Part shown: piece by piece, positions 38,350-64,000 of the stretch
How positions within the stretch are numbered: position 1 is the first letter of the stretch
Layout of the letters: every line of letters starts with the position of its first letter
Source of the DNA: Amoebidium appalachense
Lineage: Eukaryota > Ichthyosporea
Direction: 5' to 3'
Length of the DNA stretch: 64,000 bases
Assembly (NCBI GenBank): GCA_963693365.1
Contig: CAVNZM010000005.1
Location: forward strand, 1,922,001-1,986,000
The notes under the pieces: model-generated
Told to the model about the DNA's origin: nothing
Databases searched by the model: none
What the model saw: only the letters and a program-made list of their open reading frames with translations
Program-made: the position numbers and the translations under genes

Positions 38350-41257
38350 AGCGCCAACTTCCGACCTTCAGTAGTCCCACACTAGTGTTAGGAGACTTTA
38401 ATAGCCCGCTAATTACCACCCCACACCCCCTACACGGCCACCCACAGGCCCTACTTAAACCCAACCACCCACGCACGCCAACCTTTCACACTTTTGTTAC
38501 AGCCTTACGCCTTACTCTTCCATCTGTAGTACAAGAACACCGCACGGACTGGGGGGCAGCCTCTGGTCCTTCCACCTTACACATACACCACAACCTACAC
38601 CCCCCACCGTCAGACCACCTACCTATAGTCTTTCGCACTACACTTAGCCTTTCTACGCCGTCACCACAACACACTTACAGACTTAACGTACGCGAACTTA
38701 AAAGCCAGCGCGGCCAAGCAGACACTCGCTTCTTTTTCCAGACGGTGCAACCGAGTCTATTATCGCTTGTGCGTGATGGACGCCAAACCCCGCTACGCAC
38801 CGACCAGACCTTCATCGATAGCGTCTGGTCTACTGTAACAGTACGAGAAACCTTGTGGGACATACTATGTGAATATGCCTGTTTAGGTGCCCAAGTTTAC
38901 CCACAAGCACGAACTACACACACTCGCGGCCCTCGAGCGGAGGCTGCCTTACGTAAGCCTCTACCGTATCACATGCTATTGGGTAATATTCGGAAGATTG
39001 ATCGCGGCGATCATTCGATTCGAATAACGGCCGACCCGTCATCCGACCCGGAATCTGCAACCAATTCCTTTTACGGCACCCTGTTTAAACGTAACCCGAC
39101 ATGTACTACCGGCCACGGACCTGGGGCAGGCGCCACCTCCTGTTTTTGTTCCACCCTCTGACACACCACCACCACCACACACGGCGTGGCCAGCGGGGCC
39201 GGCTGAGTTTGGGGCTGAATTGGGGGAACTTTTTACCCCAGATGCGGTATAATGGCAGTTAGTCTCCCGTTACCCGTCCCGCAAAGCGTGCGGGCCGGAC
39301 GGCATCCCTATGGCACTACTTAAGGTACTCATCCCCGACCCCGACCCGAGAAAGACGAAAAGCGTGGCCCACCGCCACCACTTACATGTATTCTTAGCGA
39401 GTTGTTTAGCTGGTATTCTGATGTCGGTAAAGTGCCCTCGGAGTGGCTAGCCACCTTAGTGTTTCCCATCAAGAAAACGGTTGCACAGGGTCCCATCCAC
39501 GAATTTCGCCCTATCACCCTTACGTCCGTTTTTCGCCGATTATTCGAAAGTGGCCTTTTACAGGCCTTTTCCCGTAACCCCACCCTTAAGCAGGCTTCCC
39601 AGCTGAGCCCTCTTCAGGCGGCGTTTCGGCATCGACACTCATGTTACGCACAAATCCTCACTCTACATAATGCAACTCAAAGTGATACCGAGCACCTCCG
39701 AGGTATTTATCGATTTTAAGAACGCGTACGACACGGTCGACCTCCCTCGCCTGTGGGCCAAGTTGGCCACTCGCGGTGTCCCATTCCAAATGGGTCGGCT
39801 ACTGGAAGCTATGTTTACGTGTACACGCGGACGAGCGGTGGTTATTGGGCGGCTATCCCCAGGGTTCACCCGCACGCGCCCCGGGGGTACTTCAAGGGTC
39901 CCTACTAAGTCCTCTTCTTTTCAACCTGTATATTGATGATTTAGCCGACACTCTTTCTGCGGCACAAATTGACGGGGGGTTGCCATCCCAGGCTCCCCCC
40001 GCCCTCTTTTTTGCCGACGATATTGTGCTTATGTCATCCGATCCTCTCGAACTACGGCAATACATTCGTGTGGTCGAACATTGGTGCCAGCGCAACGATA
40101 TGCAGATTAATGTCAAAAAGTGTGCCCTTTTATCAAAATCGATACCGGCATGGGACGACGTTTGTATTTTCGGCAGTCCCCGGGCCCTCCCTCGCCCAAT
40201 CGAATACAAGTATTTGGGGATTCCGGTGGACGAATGGGGCATATGTTTCAAACGGATGATCGACCGTCGGGTGGAGAGTGCAGGCAGGTGTCTTCGGTTA
40301 TTTCGGGATGTGTATCTTGCTTAGTACTCTTTCTCATACTGTCCACCTATACAATCGTCTTAGTATATTTCGCACATATATTCGCCCTTTGTCGGAATAC
40401 GGGTTGCCCTTACTAGCTATGGCACCCCCTGATACTGTTACTAATGTCCTCAAATCAATAGATGATTTCCATTACACAACTTGTTGTATGTTCCTCACTG
40501 GTCTTTCCACACCTACTAGTATCCCTAGACGCCTTTTTGATTCTCTCTACGCACTCACACCACCATCACAACGCGTACACGAATTAGCCCTTAAATTTCA
40601 CGAGCACATCACCCGCCTGTCCGCTTGTGCCCCGGACCACCCGCTCTTCCGGCTACACGCATCCCCGCCGGATTCGCCCCTCTACCTCTTCCCTTCCCCA
40701 TCGTCTCTGCCCATTGCCGAGCGCTATGTGGAATGGCTGGCGACCCCCCCCGGAGGTACGGCTAGATCATAGTGTGAATATGAATAGTTTCAAGTCTATG
40801 GCTGATAGATATCTTTTTGCTCTACGTGTTGAGTCCCTTCCGGTGTTAGGACCGCAAAAACACCAACTACTAGTAGCCTATATGGCGGATACGGTTAGAG
40901 AGAGTCGTTCATACATAGATTCGTTTATTCGTAATGTGGTGTGGTGTAAAAACGCAAAGATGATTATGGCTTGGCGGTGTAATCGGTTTCTGGTGTCTCC
41001 TGCTCGTATGTGTAATATGTGTGGGGGGGCGGTTTACTCGCGGCTGCATATCTATCAATAAATGCAACCTGTTAGCTAATGTATTAGAACCGGAGGTTAT
41101 TGGCGGTTTTATTCTCTTTTCTTCCTCTCTTCCTCAATATATCCGTTTTAAGATGACTATCCTAGATCACCTTATTAATGCTGCACAGTATGATATTGTG
41201 ATCCGGTGCCTTAACTTTCTTTCGGAGCTACCGATCCTAGCATCTGCTTACTCATAA
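38350..41257 (+). pseudogene. Non-LTR (LINE-type) retrotransposon ORF2 remnant, frameshifted
   Basis: Encoded the endonuclease/reverse transcriptase of an APE-type LINE. The 5' end is missing: it begins inside the AP-endonuclease at LVLGDFNSP and has the SDHLPIVF motif near 38600. Reverse-transcriptase motifs follow: KACGPDGIP (about 39280-39310), FRPITLTSVFRRLFE (39500-39550), EVFIDFKNAYDTVD (39700-39740), GVLQGSLLSPLLFNLYIDDL (39890-39950) and FFADDIVLM (40010-40035). A C-terminal region with YKYLGIPV and a Cys-rich MCNMCGG follows. A stop lies at 39161. Frame changes are near 39700, 39880 (G5), 40320, 40747 (C8) and 41060, so no intact protein is made. The 3' end lies between 41257 and about 41308; no poly-A tail is seen. 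Confidence 0.93.
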
Positions 41258-41308
41258 TATGTAATAGGGGTGTCAGAAAATCTGATACTACGATGGCGCT
41301 CATTGTTT

Positions 41309-41597
41309 TTTGGATTTTGTCCTGGTGCAGAGACTAGCGATCTTGCTAGCCTTGAGATCACAACCTAACCACTGCCGATGGTTGTGATGACGCCAGTAAA
41401 GGCGTGCTGGCTTTTACCCCAGCGAGAAGAGGATGAGAAAAAGATGATCCCGACGGGATTTGAACCCGCGACCCCTCTATCTCCGGTCGAGTGCTCTACC
41501 AACTGAGCTACGAGATCGGTTAAGATCTCGCAGGCCACCAGCCGATCATGATCTGATTCATGCGATCGGACTGGATAACGATACCATCTTCCAACAT
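41309..41597. repeat. 289-bp direct repeat, copy 1 (contains tRNA-like gene)
   Basis: As far as I can read it, identical to 41679-41967, 370 bp downstream, with an 81-bp unrelated spacer between. It starts TTTGGATTTTGTCCTGGTGC and ends GATACCATCTTCCAACAT. It includes about 137 bp on one side of the tRNA-like sequence and 80 bp on the other. Confidence 0.93.
41446..41517 (-). tRNA. tRNA-like sequence, copy 1 (nominal anticodon GGA, probably a pseudogene or SINE head)
   Basis: 72-nt class I cloverleaf on the minus strand: 7-bp acceptor stem (GATCTCG/CGGGATC, one G-T pair), D stem GCTC/GAGC with AGTTGGTA loop, 5-nt variable loop, T stem GCGGG/CCCGT with loop TTCAAAT. The A and B box promoters are intact. 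The anticodon arm is odd: the stem CTCGA/TAGAG has one mismatch, and the loop CCGGAGA has C at position 33 where U is nearly universal. The nominal anticodon GGA would be serine, yet the long serine variable arm is absent. CCA is not encoded. Confidence 0.65.
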
Positions 41598-41678
41598 CCC
41601 CACTCAGGACGAATCGCAGAATCAGGTTAGGGTGGACTGCCCCCTCAGTCCCCACTGAACCCCTGTTCATGCTACCAT

Positions 41679-41967
41679 TTTGGATTTTGTCCTGGTGCAG
41701 AGACTAGCGATCTTGCTAGCCTTGAGATCACAACCTAACCACTGCCGATGGTTGTGATGACGCCAGTAAAGGCGTGCTGGCTTTTACCCCAGCGAGAAGA
41801 GGATGAGAAAAAGATGATCCCGACGGGATTTGAACCCGCGACCCCTCTATCTCCGGTCGAGTGCTCTACCAACTGAGCTACGAGATCGGTTAAGATCTCG
41901 CAGGCCACCAGCCGATCATGATCTGATTCATGCGATCGGACTGGATAACGATACCATCTTCCAACAT
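41679..41967. repeat. 289-bp direct repeat, copy 2
   Basis: Second copy of the unit at 41309-41597, apparently without differences, suggesting a recent duplication or gene conversion. Confidence 0.93.
41816..41887 (-). tRNA. tRNA-like sequence, copy 2
   Basis: Identical to copy 1, offset by exactly 370 bp, with the same non-standard anticodon loop. Confidence 0.65.
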
Positions 41968-43628
41968 TGTTGCCTAGCATGTACATATGTCACTGGCTGC
42001 ATTTGATTGGCTGTGCTGGAAAACGCAGTAGGCCGTCGAATGTGGCTGGGCCTCCGGCAGTGTCCACGCAATAAAAAGTGTGTAAACCCCCTAGTCCCAA
42101 ACGCCGACCGACACCGACGAACCCCCCCCCCCCATCTGCCCAGTGCGAACACCTGGTTGGTTTTTCGGCGTCGGTCATCAGATCGATGGATCGACGATCG
42201 TCGTAACGACGCCTAGTGCGACCGCACCCCATATATGGTGAAAAATATGAGCGGGCATGAACTGGCAGGAAGATACATCAAAATTGTGCGCTGGCATGAC
42301 CTGGCAGGATATTGCGCTCTAAGTTAGCGTACGATTCATGTTTTGGCATGTTTTGGCGTGTAGCCAGCTGAGCCTCCTCGAGCTCCAAAAGGCAGCTCAG
42401 TGTAGAAACGCGGCCGCGGAGGAAAAACACTCGAACACAAAATAGCGAACAGGAAACGTTACCCTTGGTAACGCGATTGGAGGGATGTTAGAAGTTACGC
42501 GAGAGGGCAGGATATGGACGTTTGCTTCAACAGTGGCACTGTTAGATCATCGCTTGAGGCCAGGCTGCATGCGCGAAGTACCTCCGCACTCGCGAACAAA
42601 AAGCCACGTTACTGCTACTGTGTATTGATCTTTGGCTTGGAAGAACGTTAACACACACCCTGTGTCAGGTATAGAACTCAGAAGATCGGATGCGCAACGC
42701 TGTAGGCTCCTGTGTCCAATTTTTTTTACCTGCTCACTCAGCACTCTAGAGCGCCGAAAAGAAGTTCTGGTGTGAAATTATTTTCTTTTGACTGGATTTA
42801 TTCGACGGAAAAAAAACTTTTCCGGAATAGCCAAGGCATCCGATCCTTGACTACCCCGGTTGAAGTTACTGTAGCTTAGAGGGCCATTGCCATAGTCCTG
42901 CACCCAGGCGAGTCCCATCAGGGCATCCGATCCCCAATGCGCTACATCCCGGGATTCGAACCAGCATAATATAATTATAATATGATCAGTGCACGGAAAT
43001 TTAAAACTCACAGGTAAGAAGTTTACTAACTTGCATAGACACTTCGTAGCTGCACTAACAAGCGGCACGCCTAGCTTTGTTGCATCGTACAAGTTGAAAG
43101 ACATCGCAGGGTTTATTCTGTTTGTGACCTTAGATAAATATCATTCTTGTTACTGCGTGGTTTCTCACGTGCACTTGAGGGCCATACTGGTTTTATTGAC
43201 GCGCTTACGGTTGCCCAGCAGGTGTAAAGCTATATTAAAAGCAAAATTGAAAGCAACATAGCAGACTGATTCGATGCCACCTTGCGCTTAATAGGGGACG
43301 TGTTTCAAGTGGCTTGGTTTATAATTCAATTCATGCTTTTTTTCGACCTTATAAACCAACTTATTTATCCCTCCGGGGGTCCCCTCCCCACCCAGCCCAT
43401 TGAGGCCTCCATGAAATAAAATGCTCAAGAGTACAACTCACAGCACTATTCCCCATTCACCCATGACCCCCCGGGGCTATAGCTCTTGCTTTGCATTTCT
43501 CAACAAAGAAAAGAATGCTGCAGATGTTTTATATCTTGGCTCATACCCATGCCCAACTTAGAGACCTTGCACAGCCTTCCCCCCCCTCCCCCCCCCCCCC
43601 CCCCCTCCTACCCCTCGATATGTGTGTG

Positions 43629-43689
<61 letters not shown>

Positions 43690-43861
43690 CGGGTTGGGAA
43701 ACTAAGACACGCACACACGTCCTGTTAATCATCAGAACCCCCCTCCCCACCCACCCCCTAATCCCCGAGGACTAAAAAAAGTAAAACTGAGCTCGAGAGA
43801 TGGAGAGCCTCGTGTATGTGTGTGTGTATGTGCGCGTGTGTGTGACACTGAATGTACACGT

Positions 43862-43917
<56 letters not shown>

Positions 43918-44043
43918 AAGAGGGTGGGCAAACATAGACATGCACACACGTCCTGTTTAACGTAAGCTTCAGGCTCCCCCCCGACAACAAAAAGAGAGAA
44001 AATAAGAGAGAGCTAGAGAGCCTAGGGGAGAGGCTCTGAAAGT

Positions 44044-44083
<40 letters not shown>

Positions 44084-44171
44084 CCGAATTCGGAGAGGGA
44101 GGGGATCCGGAAGAGGGAGAGAGAGAGAGAGCTGATGTGAGAGACAAGAGTTCAACGGGACTCGATTGCAG

Positions 44172-44208
<37 letters not shown>

Positions 44209-44801
44209 CCCCTCCCCCTCTCTCCCGAGTCGTTGGCCACAACCACCACCCCGGCCCCCCTGTGACCACCTCAAGTTGCCTTGCCCCTCAGCCGGGGCCC
44301 CTACCCCGGCGAGCAACCTTCATGCCGTAGGCATAATTCTTAGTCTGTTAGTTGTGACTGTTGTCGTCACCACACACTGCCATATATGGCAAAAGAGCCA
44401 AGGCAGGGCTACAAGAACCTTTAAATTGCCAAAGCCAATAAGATTTCTGAGAATATCCTATCTGGGGCTGACTTTGAAGGGAAGTTTAACGGCAACCTTC
44501 ATGTTTGTCCCGAGAAAATTATGTTTACCGATGTGGGATTTTAAACCCCGTTAATGAGCGCGAAAAGTGTACTGCCCCTGACCTCCTTGACGGGAGCAAA
44601 CAAGAAACGTTAACACCAAAGCCTGCTATATAGTTAGCCTAGCTGTCAGTATGTAGCGAGAGATTATACAAGACATACAAAGAAACGCGACACCACCGCG
44701 CGCGCCCCTTTCAATTATTTTTTATTTAGGCACCTGGACTTTCAGCTGCTGTTGCCATTTTCACGACGGAAGGGACATAAGTTCCACATACTATCGCAAA
44801 C
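41968..44801. other. Intergenic stretch upstream of DDB1
   Basis: No gene recognised. 41968-43560 is mostly ordinary sequence and includes a tRNA B-box-like GGTTCGAATCCCGG on minus near 42948-42963 without a tRNA body. Then come a C run at about 43590-43604, (GT)n at 43631-43687 and 43869-43916, a (GA)n patch at 44045-44075, and a C run at about 44172-44207. The 500 nt before DDB1 are free of long repeats and presumably hold its promoter. Confidence 0.65.
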
Positions 44802-63885
<19,084 letters not shown>

Positions 63886-64000
63886 GTACTATGCCCCACC
63901 CACCCACCCACCCACCCTTCTCCTGCTCCCCCTTACCCCCCCCAATTTTATCATATTGTTCCGAATAGGTTTTATGTGTTTGTGTCGTCACATGCACCTC

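Noticed and set aside
42948-42963. tRNA B box on minus (GGTTCGAATCCCGG)
   Set aside because: The upstream sequence is AT-rich and cannot form D or anticodon arms, so no tRNA can be folded. It may be a worn SINE fragment.

Overview
The window is nuclear DNA of an intron-rich eukaryote, probably a protist or alga; I cannot name a species. The genes are split by GT-AG introns, and the encoded proteins are eukaryotic: DDB1, a MARK/AMPK-type kinase with a UBA domain, and an AlkA/Mag1-type DNA glycosylase. There is also a decayed LINE. Between exons the DNA is packed with simple repeats: long (CA)n/(GT)n, (CT)n/(GA)n, and C or G homopolymers up to 101 nt. Nearly all long open frames over these repeats are artefacts of repeat translation. 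The exons contain almost no simple repeats.

Layout. 486-6326 (minus): six exons of a DNA-3-methyladenine glycosylase, with the 3' end outside the window. 6327-8928: spacer shared with a divergent gene. 8929-15639 (plus): a six-exon, 794-residue kinase with a DWG motif in place of DFG. 15640-23917: repeat-rich spacer. 23918-27410 (plus): a gene for a 779-residue disordered protein, possibly a distal part of the kinase gene. 27411-32737: repeats. 32738-33340 (plus): a charged 200-residue protein of unknown function. 33341-38349: repeats, including a 101-nt G run. 38350-41257: a frameshifted non-LTR retrotransposon. 41309-41967: two identical 289-bp units, each holding a tRNA-like sequence. 44802-63885 (plus, running off the window): 23 exons of DDB1, about 998 residues. 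All intron phases in the three well-recognised genes agree across every junction.

Two genes belong to DNA-damage handling: the glycosylase removes alkylated bases, and DDB1 is the adaptor of CUL4 ubiquitin ligases and of UV-damage recognition. Nothing in the sequence shows that they are co-regulated. The kinase keeps the LKB1-type activation-loop threonine.

The most unusual signals are non-coding. Composite homopolymers occur in one fixed order, C-run then A-run (read as T-run then G-run on the other strand), about 20 times. A repeat family in two DDB1 introns ends in exactly such a tail. Several splice acceptors are supplied by (CA)n repeats instead of a pyrimidine tract. There is also a possible TTAA-flanked MITE and a duplicated splice acceptor.
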